Origin: Alkalicoccus luteus
Lineage (GTDB): Bacteria; Bacillota; Bacilli; Bacillales; Salisediminibacteriaceae
Reading direction: 5' to 3'
DNA length: 49,226 nt
NCBI RefSeq assembly: GCF_012034335.1
Contig: NZ_JAATHJ010000025.1
Span: 1-49,226 of the forward strand
Positions 15,429-22,423 of this stretch are shown here, piece after piece (position 1 is the first letter of the stretch; each line of letters begins with the position of its first letter). Made by a program: the position numbers and the translations under genes. A model generated the notes under the pieces. The model was not told the DNA's origin. It did not search any database and saw nothing but the letters and a program-made list of their open reading frames with translations.

Positions 15429-17267
15429 ATGTATCAGAGCATGGAAGACGCCGTACTAGATTTGGAAAAACACGGGCACCTGATACGTATTAAGGAAGAG
15501 GTGGATCCCGATCTGGAGATGGCATCGATCCACCTGCGTGTATTTGAGCAGGGAGGACCGGCCATCTTGTTTGAGCGTGTAAAGGGCAGTCCGTTTCCTG
15601 CTGTATCGAACATGTTCGGCACGCTGGAACGATGCCGTTTTTTATTCCGCAGCACGCTTGGCAGCGTTCAAAACGTGATGCAGGTCCGTAATGATCCGGC
15701 GGCTGCACTGAAAAAACCGTGGAAACACGTAACGTCAGGCATCGCTGCCACTAATGCGCTTCCATTAAAACGAAAGACGCTTGATCCAGTCGGGTTTCAG
15801 CAAATATCGATTGACGAGCTTCCGCTGATTCGACACTGGCCGGAGGACGGTGGCGCTTTTGTTACGCTGCCCCAGGTCTATTCAGAAGATCCGGAGAAGC
15901 CCGGCATCATGAATGCCAACCTCGGCATGTACCGCGTGCAGCTGAGCGGCAATGAGTTTGAACTTAACAAGGAAGCCGGCATGCATTACCAGATCCACCG
16001 GGGGATCGGCGTTCATCAGTCCAAGGCTGTGAAAAAAGGAGAGCCGCTCAAAGTCAGTATTTTCATTGGAGGGCCTCCCGCTCATACGCTGTCAGCTGTT
16101 ATGCCGCTACCGGAAGGGCTGAGTGAAATGACATTTGCAGGACTGCTCGCGGGCAGGCGCTTCCGCTACAGCTATGACAGTGGCGGCTATGCTGTCAGCA
16201 ATGATGCCGATTTTGTCATTACCGGAGATATTTATCCAGATGAAACAAAGCCGGAAGGGCCGTTTGGTGATCACCTCGGCTACTACAGCCTGACGCATGA
16301 TTTTCCGCTGATGCGTATTCAAAACGTGTATGCCCGCAAAAATGCGATCTGGCCGTTTACTGTCGTCGGCAGGCCGCCGCAGGAGGACACAGCATTCGGT
16401 GCCATGATCCACGAGCTGACCGGAGACGCGGTTCGTCAGGAAATTCCGGGTGTCAAAGAAGTACACGCAGTAGATGCAGCAGGAGTTCATCCGCTGCTGT
16501 TTGCGATCGGCAGTGAACGCTATACGCCTTATCAGCAAACAAAGCGGCCGGCAGAGCTGTTAACGATTGCGAACCGTATTCTCGGAACCGGCCAGCTGAG
16601 CCTGGCAAAGTATTTATTCATCACGGCAGGAGAGGATGCTGTATCCACCCATGAAGAAGCAGGATTCCTCGAATATGTTCTGGAGAGGATTGATCTGCAG
16701 CGGGATCTTCATTTTCAGACGGAGACAACCATCGACACGCTCGACTACAGCGGTACCGGCTTAAATACCGGAAGCAAGGTGATCGCGGCTGCCTATGGTG
16801 ACAAGCGGCGTGAGCTTGCAACGACTGTTCCGCAAACATTAAACGAGCAAACGATGGTAAAGCAGACAGCGCTTGTTCAGGCTGGAGTTGCAGCAGTTGA
16901 CATTGGCAGCTATTCAGATGGGAAAGATGCTGAACAGCTTGCCGAACAGCTGACAAAAGCAGGTGCAGATGATACACTGCCGATGATTGTTATCGTTGAC
17001 GACGCGGACTTTACCGCAGCCGAAACGAGCAATTTCCTCTGGTCGGTGTTCACGCGTAGCAATCCGTCTCATGACATAAGCGGTGTTAATGAACATTTCC
17101 GTTTTAAACATTGGGGATGCGATCAGATGATTATTGATGCAAGAAAAAAGCCGCATCACGCTCCGCCTCTCGTTAAAAATGATGCGGTTGAAAGACGAAC
17201 CGACCGTTTTTTTGAACCAGGTGGTATTTTCCACCATCTGCAAGAGAAAGGAGATGCGAACGAATGA
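15429..17267 (+). CDS. UbiD-family prenyl-FMN-dependent decarboxylase (long form)
   Basis: 612 aa, the long UbiD form, against about 470-500 aa for classical UbiD or YclC. Family segments are visible: GGPAILFERVKGSPFPAVSN, MHYQIHRGIGVH, VSIFIGGPPAHTLSAVMPLP, GPFGDHLGYYSLTH and a C-terminal DHAPPLV-like stretch with KHWGCDQMIIDARKKPHH. UbiD enzymes decarboxylate aromatic or alpha,beta-unsaturated acids using prenylated FMN. No UbiX partner is in the window. GAAAGGGGAGACAGG is the ribosome site. The stop overlaps the ATG of the redoxin gene (ATGA). Confidence 0.88.
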   Translation: MYQSMEDAVLDLEKHGHLIRIKEEVDPDLEMASIHLRVFEQGGPAILFERVKGSPFPAVSNMFGTLERCRFLFRSTLGSVQNVMQVRNDPAAALKKPWKHVTSGIAATNALPLKRKTLDPVGFQQISIDELPLIRHWPEDGGAFVTLPQVYSEDPEKPGIMNANLGMYRVQLSGNEFELNKEAGMHYQIHRGIGVHQSKAVKKGEPLKVSIFIGGPPAHTLSAVMPLPEGLSEMTFAGLLAGRRFRYSYDSGGYAVSNDADFVITGDIYPDETKPEGPFGDHLGYYSLTHDFPLMRIQNVYARKNAIWPFTVVGRPPQEDTAFGAMIHELTGDAVRQEIPGVKEVHAVDAAGVHPLLFAIGSERYTPYQQTKRPAELLTIANRILGTGQLSLAKYLFITAGEDAVSTHEEAGFLEYVLERIDLQRDLHFQTETTIDTLDYSGTGLNTGSKVIAAAYGDKRRELATTVPQTLNEQTMVKQTALVQAGVAAVDIGSYSDGKDAEQLAEQLTKAGADDTLPMIVIVDDADFTAAETSNFLWSVFTRSNPSHDISGVNEHFRFKHWGCDQMIIDARKKPHHAPPLVKNDAVERRTDRFFEPGGIFHHLQEKGDANE

Positions 17268-17776
17268 AAAAAATAACGGCTGTACTTGCCGCTCTAGGCC
17301 TGACAGCGGCCTGCTCTGCGGACAATCCGGACACAGAATCATACAATCCGGAAGACTATCAGCTTGCTTTCCCATCTACAGCAGGAAGTGAGACAGAGAT
17401 ATTCACGGATGACCGGGCGGATCTTTATTATTATTTTACCGGAGTCAACTGAAGTATCTGCCTTTCTCAGCTAGTTGAGCTGAACGAATCACTGGACGAT
17501 ATTGAAGATGCTGGTTTCAACGTGTACGGAATCAGTCCGGATCCGCCGGAAGCCCATCAGGTAGTCGCAGATCAGTACAATCTGGATTTTGAACTATTAA
17601 CAGACGTACAAGGGGAATTCGGTTTTACACACGAATTTATTGAAGAAGATCAGACGATTTACCGTGGATACCTGGCTGTAAATCCAGACTCAAATGAACT
17701 CACAAAAGAAATTGATTACCTGCCTGGGGAAAATGTTAACGAAGTACTCGACGTACTTGAATCGATGCAGGATTGA
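17264..17776 (+). CDS. Redoxin/peroxiredoxin-like lipoprotein, candidate selenoprotein (TGA = Sec at codon 63)
   Basis: Reading through one in-frame TGA (17450-17452) gives 170 aa. The signal peptide ends in lipobox LTAAC (Cys17), so the protein is anchored outside. The TGA falls in YYYFTGVN-U-SIC, exactly where AhpC/TSA and redoxin proteins carry the first Cys of CxxC; Cys66 is the second. After it the frame stays open for 107 codons and keeps the family pattern (LSQLVELNESLDD, VYGISPDPPEAHQ, LDFELLTDVQGEFG). A hairpin at 17467-17483 follows the UGA. The ATG overlaps the ubiD-like stop, with AAAGGAG upstream. Expected role: extracytoplasmic thiol or selenol redox chemistry. Alternative: a nonsense mutation of a Cys codon, or a sequencing error. 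Confidence 0.7.
17464..17488 (+). promoter_or_regulatory. SECIS-like hairpin downstream of the in-frame UGA
   Basis: TCAGCT (17467-17472) pairs with AGCTGA (17478-17483) around the loop AGTTG. TTC/GAA (17464-17466, 17486-17488) extends the stem past a two-base bulge. The loop G at 17474 is 22 bases after the UGA and is in the first two loop positions, as described for bacterial SECIS elements. Confidence 0.5.
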
Positions 17777-17784
17777 TCTTGAAA

Positions 17785-18408
17785 GACTCTGTTAACTTAC
17801 ATGTTTATTCGTTTGATTGCATTTTTCTCTGCTTACCGGCGGAAGCTTGCCGTGGGCTGGCCTTCAGCTATTTCTCAGGGGGACCCTGTATGAAGGGAAG
17901 AAAGGCACGGCTTCACTCGGACACAGGCTTCTTACAAGAAGCCTTTAAGACCCAGTCCGGCTCCGCTCGTGCGTTGATGCCGTTCGCAGATCTGAACGGC
18001 ACTGAATCTTCAGACTGCGCTGATTCCACAGGCGTCTCCGCCGGACACATCGGGAAAACAGCTTGGCTTTTTGGAGAATAATGTCACAACAGGCAGACGT
18101 AACTGCTTTTTTCCCGTTTATCATGAATTCGATGAAGGACTGGCAGCCCTCTTTAACATCGATACGTCTCATCGGGAAGATTCTATCCGTATGGAAGCCG
18201 ATCGTGCCTTTATAGCCAGGCACGTGAAACGTACGATCGGCTGCCGACATCGAAGGATCTCGACTCCGGGAGGATCAGAACGAGGCGAAGATCCGGCGGA
18301 CAGCAGGAGGAATCGGTTAGCTGAGCCCGTTCCCTCCGGAAAGCGAGTGTCCGCAGATACAGGCAGATGCAATCTTATTCACCTAAAATGACTTTATCAA
18401 CACTCTGG
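17785..18408 (+). repeat. Dispersed repeat element, copy A
   Basis: About 620 bases. The left part (CTTACATGTTTATTCGTTTG, then GGCTTCACTCGGACACAGGC) is shared with copies B and C. The right part (CCCGTTCCCTCCGGAAAGCG to AATGACTTTATCAACACTCTG) is shared with copies C and D. The right end abuts a terminator hairpin. The left end is shortened relative to B and C. The centre carries a possible 44-codon ORF but no recognisable transposase. Confidence 0.7.
18081..18215 (+). CDS. Possible 44-aa small protein inside repeat copy A
   Basis: ATG preceded by TTTTTGGAGAATA opens 44 codons with an amphipathic or hydrophobic composition (segments such as FFPFIMNSMKDWQ and IGKILSVWKPIVPL). It lies in the unique centre of the repeat element. 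No family is recognised, and it may be a fragment of a former gene or chance. Confidence 0.25.
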   Translation: MSQQADVTAFFPFIMNSMKDWQPSLTSIRLIGKILSVWKPIVPL

Positions 18409-18437
18409 AAAGAGCCCGGCTTTGGCCGGGCTCTTTT
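18409..18437. terminator. Bidirectional terminator between repeat copies A and B
   Basis: AAAGAGCCCGGC pairs with GCCGGGCTCTTT, with T-runs readable on both strands. It probably once terminated the ubiD/redoxin operon, from which it is now separated by copy A. Confidence 0.85.
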
Positions 18438-18439
18438 AA

Positions 18440-18845
18440 GCTGTTGACAAAGTCAATCAGCTTACATGTATATTCGTTTGGTTGTAGTTCCTCTCTGTTT
18501 ACCGAGCCTGCCGTGGGCTTACCTTTAGCTATTTCTCAGGGTAAACCACTGTATGAAGGGAGAACGGCGCGGCTTCACTCGGACTCCGGCTTCTCGCGAG
18601 AAGCCTTCAAAAGCTAGTCCGGCTCCGCACGCGCTCTTCATGCCGTTCAGGATCGAACGGCTATGAGGCTTCACTCGGACACCGCTTCTCGCGAGAAGCT
18701 TTCAAGACCCGATCCGACTCCGCACGCGCTTTTCATGCCGTTCAGGATCGAACGGCTATGAGGCTTCACTCGGACACAGGCTTCTTACGAGAAGCCTTCA
18801 AGAGCCGGTACCGTTAACGATCCGAATGGCATTGAATCTGTAAAA
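18440..18845 (+). repeat. Dispersed repeat element, copy B, with internal tandem duplication
   Basis: It starts GCTGTTGACAAAGTCAATC directly after the terminator T-run. A unit beginning GGCTTCACTCGGAC starts at 18571, 18667 and 18762 (period 96, then 95), the third copy being partial. The right part found in copies A and D is missing. Confidence 0.7.
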
Positions 18846-18867
18846 GCAGCGTATTTCCCGGGAAATA

Positions 18868-18893
18868 GTTTTGAACCATTAAATGCTGGGAAA
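18868..18893 (+). promoter_or_regulatory. Sigma-B-like promoter
   Basis: GTTTTG (18868-18873), a 14-base spacer and GGGAAA (18888-18893) match the general stress sigma-B pattern (GTTT-N12-15-GGGWAW), about 33 bases before the next ATG. No good sigma-A promoter is seen in its place. Confidence 0.55.
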
Positions 18894-18925
18894 AGGTTGA
18901 TAATGATGCAGAAAGGGTGACATAA

Positions 18926-19279
18926 ATGACGATAAAAATGTCGGTGTACTTTCAAAATGAGAACGATGCTGAATCACTGTCTGCGAGCTTAAAAAAGTTC
19001 GGAATTAACAACGAGCGGGTAGAGCGAGTCCCGGAAGATGGGAGCAAAGAAATCGTGGTTATTCCGGCAGCAGGAATCAGCGGCGGCTCAGCTACCGGAC
19101 AGGGCGGACACCCTGGCATTTTTCAATCGCTCTCGAAACTTCGGGAGACGATGACAGCAGATAAAGGCTCTCATGCAGATTATGTACTGGAGTTCGAAGC
19201 TCCTGAGGAAAACAAGCAGGCTATTGTAGAAAAAATTAAACAGACAGAAGGCTACGTAACGAAAGACATGACAGAATAG
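18926..19279 (+). CDS. Small cytoplasmic protein, putative general stress protein
   Basis: 117 aa, no signal peptide or membrane segment. The N-terminus alternates strand and helix (MSVYFQNENDAESLSASLKK, NNERVERVP). A Gly/Ser-rich centre follows (GISGGSATGQGGHPG), then a beta-alpha C-terminus (YVLEFEAPEENKQAIVEKIK). The pattern suggests a small ferredoxin-like alpha/beta domain with an insert, but I do not recognise the family. AGAAAGGG is the ribosome site. The stress link rests only on the sigma-B-like promoter. A terminator follows at 19309-19356. Confidence 0.65.
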   Translation: MTIKMSVYFQNENDAESLSASLKKFGINNERVERVPEDGSKEIVVIPAAGISGGSATGQGGHPGIFQSLSKLRETMTADKGSHADYVLEFEAPEENKQAIVEKIKQTEGYVTKDMTE

Positions 19280-19308
19280 CCTGCTGTAAAATAGAAAAAC
19301 AGCGAAAT

Positions 19309-19356
19309 GCCCGCCGGATCAGCCGATTCCTTACGAGAACCGGAGGCGGGTTTTTT
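19309..19356 (+). terminator. Terminator after the putative stress gene
   Basis: CCCGCCGG and CCGGAGGCGGG form the stem around a 27-base loop, followed by six Ts. Confidence 0.85.
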
Positions 19357-19389
19357 GCCATTTAAGATTACTTCCATGCTTCCAGCCGT

Positions 19390-19398
19390 TGATATAAT
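19390..19398 (+). promoter_or_regulatory. Extended -10 promoter of the DJ-1/PfpI gene
   Basis: TGATATAAT is a perfect TATAAT with the TGn extension, 36 bases before the ATG. The -35 region is weak. Confidence 0.6.
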
Positions 19399-19433
19399 AC
19401 GAACAACTTACGTTTTTAAAAGGAGGCAGCGTG

Positions 19434-20027
19434 ATGACGAGAAAGTGGAAGGTCGGAATATATTTGTTTGAAGACGTGGAAGTGCTTGATTTCGCAGGGC
19501 CATATGAGGTTTTTTCACTTGCCGAGGATGAGTCCGGCAACAAATTGTTTGATGTCATTACGCTTTCCTACCGCGGGGGACTGACTGCTGCAAAAAACGG
19601 GCTGCGCATTGAAACAGAAAAATCGATTCAGGCGTGCCCACCGCTTGATATTCTTATCATTCCGGGCGGTCATGGAGCGACAGACAATGAGGTATACAAT
19701 AAAGATCTGCTCCATTTTGTAAAGCAGCAGGCGAAAACAGCTGAGCTTGTTATGTCTGTCTGTACAGGGGCCTTTATTTTAGCTGAAGCAGAATTGCTGA
19801 ATGGACGTGAAGCCGTCACCCACTGGATGGACCGGGACGACTTGCAGCGCGCATTCCCGGAAGTATCGGTATTGAAGGATACTCGTTTTGTTGATGAGGG
19901 ACCGGTGCTCACAGCTGCGGGAATTTCTGCCGGGATCGATGCTTCTTTATACACGGTCGGGCGCTTTGCAGGAGAGGATGCAAAGCATCGCACAGCAAAG
20001 CGAATGGAATATGAAATCAGGGAGTGA
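19434..20027 (+). CDS. DJ-1/PfpI-family protein (GATase1-like)
   Basis: 197 aa cytoplasmic protein of the DJ-1/PfpI/isonitrile-hydratase-like group. The acid residue Glu in EVLDFAGPYEVF and the nucleophile Cys in VMSVCTGAFILAEAELL fit the family's Cys-Glu active site, with IIPGGHGATDN between them. Members act as hydratases, glyoxalases or the sensor part of regulators; the substrate is unknown. ATG 19434 is chosen because AAAGGAGG is seven bases upstream. The FAH-family gene follows after seven bases, so they form an operon. Confidence 0.82.
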   Translation: MTRKWKVGIYLFEDVEVLDFAGPYEVFSLAEDESGNKLFDVITLSYRGGLTAAKNGLRIETEKSIQACPPLDILIIPGGHGATDNEVYNKDLLHFVKQQAKTAELVMSVCTGAFILAEAELLNGREAVTHWMDRDDLQRAFPEVSVLKDTRFVDEGPVLTAAGISAGIDASLYTVGRFAGEDAKHRTAKRMEYEIRE

Positions 20028-20034
20028 GGGAGAC

Positions 20035-20655
20035 GTGGAAATTCGGAATATTTACTGTGTAGGCAGGAACTATGCAGACCATGCAAAGGAATTAGGCAAC
20101 GATATACCAGAAGCTCCGATGCTGTTTATGAAGCCGACGCATGCCCTCGTGCACGGTGCGAAAAAAACGCTTGATCTGCCTGCTGATGCCGGAGAGCTGC
20201 ATTATGAAACGGAGCTTGTTGTCCTGTTTAAAGAGGCTTACAGCCCGGAAAAAACGCTTCAGGAAATGATTGGGCAGGCTGCAGTAGGCATTGATTTTAC
20301 ACTGCGGGACCGTCAGGAAAAATTAAAGCAGAAGCGGCACCCTTGGCTAACAGCAAAGGGATTTAAATATTCAGCCGCCGTCGGTCCTTTTTTTCCATTT
20401 GACGAGAAGCAGTGGCAGACGACAGCTTTTCGTATGGAAAAAAACGGTGAAATCGTACAGGAAGGCTCACCCGGGCAAATGATTTTTTCACTGCGTGAGC
20501 TCGTTGATTTTACAGGCCCGCTTCTTGGAATTGGTCCGGGAGACCTGCTTTACACCGGTACACCGGAAGGAGTCGGCAAAGTTGAAAAAGGAGATAAACT
20601 GGCGTTGTATTATAATAATCAGAAAGCCGGCACATTCTGGATCGAAACAACATAG
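20035..20655 (+). CDS. Fumarylacetoacetate hydrolase (FAH)-family protein
   Basis: 206 aa. FAH core segments are visible: CVGRNYADHAKELG near the start, PMLFMKPTHALV, the metal-ligand pattern HYETELVVLF, GIDFTLRDRQ, KGFKYSAAVGPF and GDLLYTGTPEGVG. Such proteins cleave or decarboxylate beta-keto acids such as acylpyruvates or oxaloacetate, using a divalent metal. GTG 20035 with GTGAGGGA upstream is taken as the start because the protein then begins directly at the conserved VEIRNIYCVGRNY. It lies seven bases after the DJ-1/PfpI gene. The exact substrate is unknown. Confidence 0.85.
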   Translation: MEIRNIYCVGRNYADHAKELGNDIPEAPMLFMKPTHALVHGAKKTLDLPADAGELHYETELVVLFKEAYSPEKTLQEMIGQAAVGIDFTLRDRQEKLKQKRHPWLTAKGFKYSAAVGPFFPFDEKQWQTTAFRMEKNGEIVQEGSPGQMIFSLRELVDFTGPLLGIGPGDLLYTGTPEGVGKVEKGDKLALYYNNQKAGTFWIETT

Positions 20656-20677
20656 CAGAAGAAAAATGGCATTTACG

Positions 20678-20707
20678 GTGGGATAACGCATGTTTATCCC
20701 ACTTTTT
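20678..20707 (+). terminator. Terminator after the FAH-family gene
   Basis: GTGGGATAA and TTATCCCAC form a stem around CGCATGT, followed by TTTTTT. Confidence 0.9.
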
Positions 20708-20753
20708 TAATGGGAACAATGGCTTTAATGAATTTTTAAGGGAGGTTCTAAGC

Positions 20754-22394
20754 ATGCAGCATTACACAGGAGCAAACCCAGCGTTTTTTGAAACCGGCAG
20801 AAAGCCAGTTCAAGGAGTGAGAGGAGCAGTAACATCTCCTAACTATCTCGCTACTCAGGCAGGAGAACAGATCCTGCGCCGGGGCGGTCATGCAGTGGAA
20901 GGTGCGATAGCAGTCAATACGGTGCTTTGCGTCGTTTATCCACATATGGCCGGACTTGGCGGGGATCTTTTTGCGCTCGTTAAAAACAAAGGGGAAGACG
21001 TGCAGGCGCTGAACGGCAGCGGCCGGGCAGGAGAGCAGGCTACCCGTGCATTTTATACCGAGCAGGGATACGAGGAAATTCCGGACCGTGGTCCCCTTGC
21101 AGCCAATACTGTTCCTGGAACTGTTGCCGCTTGGCAGGAGCTTCATCAGGCATACGGAAAACTAACGTGGCCGGAGCTGTTTGAAGAAGCTATTTACTTT
21201 GCAGAAGCAGGATTTACGGTAACAGAAAAATTCAGCCGGTTTCTCTATGAAAAGCAAGAAGTCATCAGGAAGCACGATAAAGCTGCGGAGGTTCTGCTTC
21301 CGGACGGCCAGGTGCCGCAGCCGGGTGAGATTTTAAAGCAGCCGGAGCTTGCGGAAACACTCCGCCGTATTGCAGATGAAGGAGCCGACGCTTTTTATTC
21401 TGGACCAATCGCTGAGCAAGTAACCGGCTCGCTTCAGGGTGCCGGCGGTCTGCTTACGATCGAGGATATGCGCAGTCATGAATCCTCGTGGGAAAAACCG
21501 CTCTCTACTACGTATCATGATACGTACGAAGTGTTCGAAATGCAGCCAAATACGCAAGGGATTGCGACCTTGATGATGCTGAACATACTGGAGTCGTTCC
21601 CCGTAGCGGCGCTTGGAGATAACACGAAGGAATACTACCATCTGATGGCAGAAGCCGCAAAGGTCGCTTTTACGTACCGCGACCAGTGGGTAACGGATCC
21701 TGCTTATGAACAAGTGCCCGTCGAATCGCTGCTCTCGGATGAGCATACGAAAAAGATGGTGGATCAGATAGATCTGCACCGCGCCTACCCGGTTGCTGAT
21801 CTGCCACAGCTGCCTGAGCTGTCCGTGAATAAGGATACGACCTTTTTTGCAGCAGTCGACGCTGAAGGCAATGCTGTTTCCATGATTCAGAGCATATATC
21901 ATGAGTTCGGCTCCGGATTTATGGCAGACGGCGGATTTCTGCTTCAGAACCGCGGCTCTTTTTTCAGCCTGGATAACGAGCATCCGAACCGCCTGGAGCC
22001 TGGTAAACGAACGTTTCATACGATCATTCCGGCGCTCGCGTTAAAGGACGGGGAGCCGTTCCTGCTGTTTGGTACGATGGGCGGCGAAGGACAGCCGCAA
22101 ACGCAGTGTGCACTGCTCACAAGAATTGTCGACTTTGGCTATGACGTTCAGCAGGCGATCGAGGCACCTCGCTGGCTGTATGGAAGAACGTGGGGAGAAG
22201 ACAGCTCTTCATTGAAAATGGAAAAACGAATTCCGGACAGTATTTTAACTGCTCTTGGAGACCTCGGCCACGAAATTGAAATCACACCAGGCTACTCGCA
22301 GCAAATGGGGCATGCACAGGCTGTTCTGTTCCGGAACACGTGTTATGAAGCTGGAGCGGATCCGCGCGGAGATGGTATTGCGCTAAGCTGGTAA
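20754..22394 (+). CDS. Gamma-glutamyltransferase-family protein (YwrD-like)
   Basis: 546 aa Ntn-hydrolase of the GGT family. The large-subunit part includes the GGHAVEGAIAVNTVLCVVYP and HMAGLGGDLFAL segments. The autoprocessing and nucleophile Thr should lie in NKDTTFFAAVDAEGNAVSM, and GTMGGEGQPQTQ resembles the GSPGG oxyanion region. No signal peptide is seen, unlike secreted Ggt, which matches the YwrD subgroup. GGGAGGTTCTAAGC gives the start. The transporter gene follows after 29 bases and may be co-transcribed. The substrate may be a gamma-glutamyl compound or another amide. Confidence 0.85.
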   Translation: MQHYTGANPAFFETGRKPVQGVRGAVTSPNYLATQAGEQILRRGGHAVEGAIAVNTVLCVVYPHMAGLGGDLFALVKNKGEDVQALNGSGRAGEQATRAFYTEQGYEEIPDRGPLAANTVPGTVAAWQELHQAYGKLTWPELFEEAIYFAEAGFTVTEKFSRFLYEKQEVIRKHDKAAEVLLPDGQVPQPGEILKQPELAETLRRIADEGADAFYSGPIAEQVTGSLQGAGGLLTIEDMRSHESSWEKPLSTTYHDTYEVFEMQPNTQGIATLMMLNILESFPVAALGDNTKEYYHLMAEAAKVAFTYRDQWVTDPAYEQVPVESLLSDEHTKKMVDQIDLHRAYPVADLPQLPELSVNKDTTFFAAVDAEGNAVSMIQSIYHEFGSGFMADGGFLLQNRGSFFSLDNEHPNRLEPGKRTFHTIIPALALKDGEPFLLFGTMGGEGQPQTQCALLTRIVDFGYDVQQAIEAPRWLYGRTWGEDSSSLKMEKRIPDSILTALGDLGHEIEITPGYSQQMGHAQAVLFRNTCYEAGADPRGDGIALSW

Positions 22395-22423
22395 AAACAA
22401 CGTATGAATAAGGAGGGAGCATC

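Noticed and set aside
17264-17452. A separate 62-aa lipoprotein ending at the TGA
   Set aside because: The frame continues uninterrupted as the rest of a redoxin domain with the second Cys of the motif, so one gene with recoding, or a single recent nonsense mutation, explains it better.
17945-18391. Overlapping frames on both strands in repeat copy A as a transposase
   Set aside because: No DDE, HUH or serine-recombinase motif is visible and the frames are broken and basic; kept only as a repeat, with one low-confidence small ORF.
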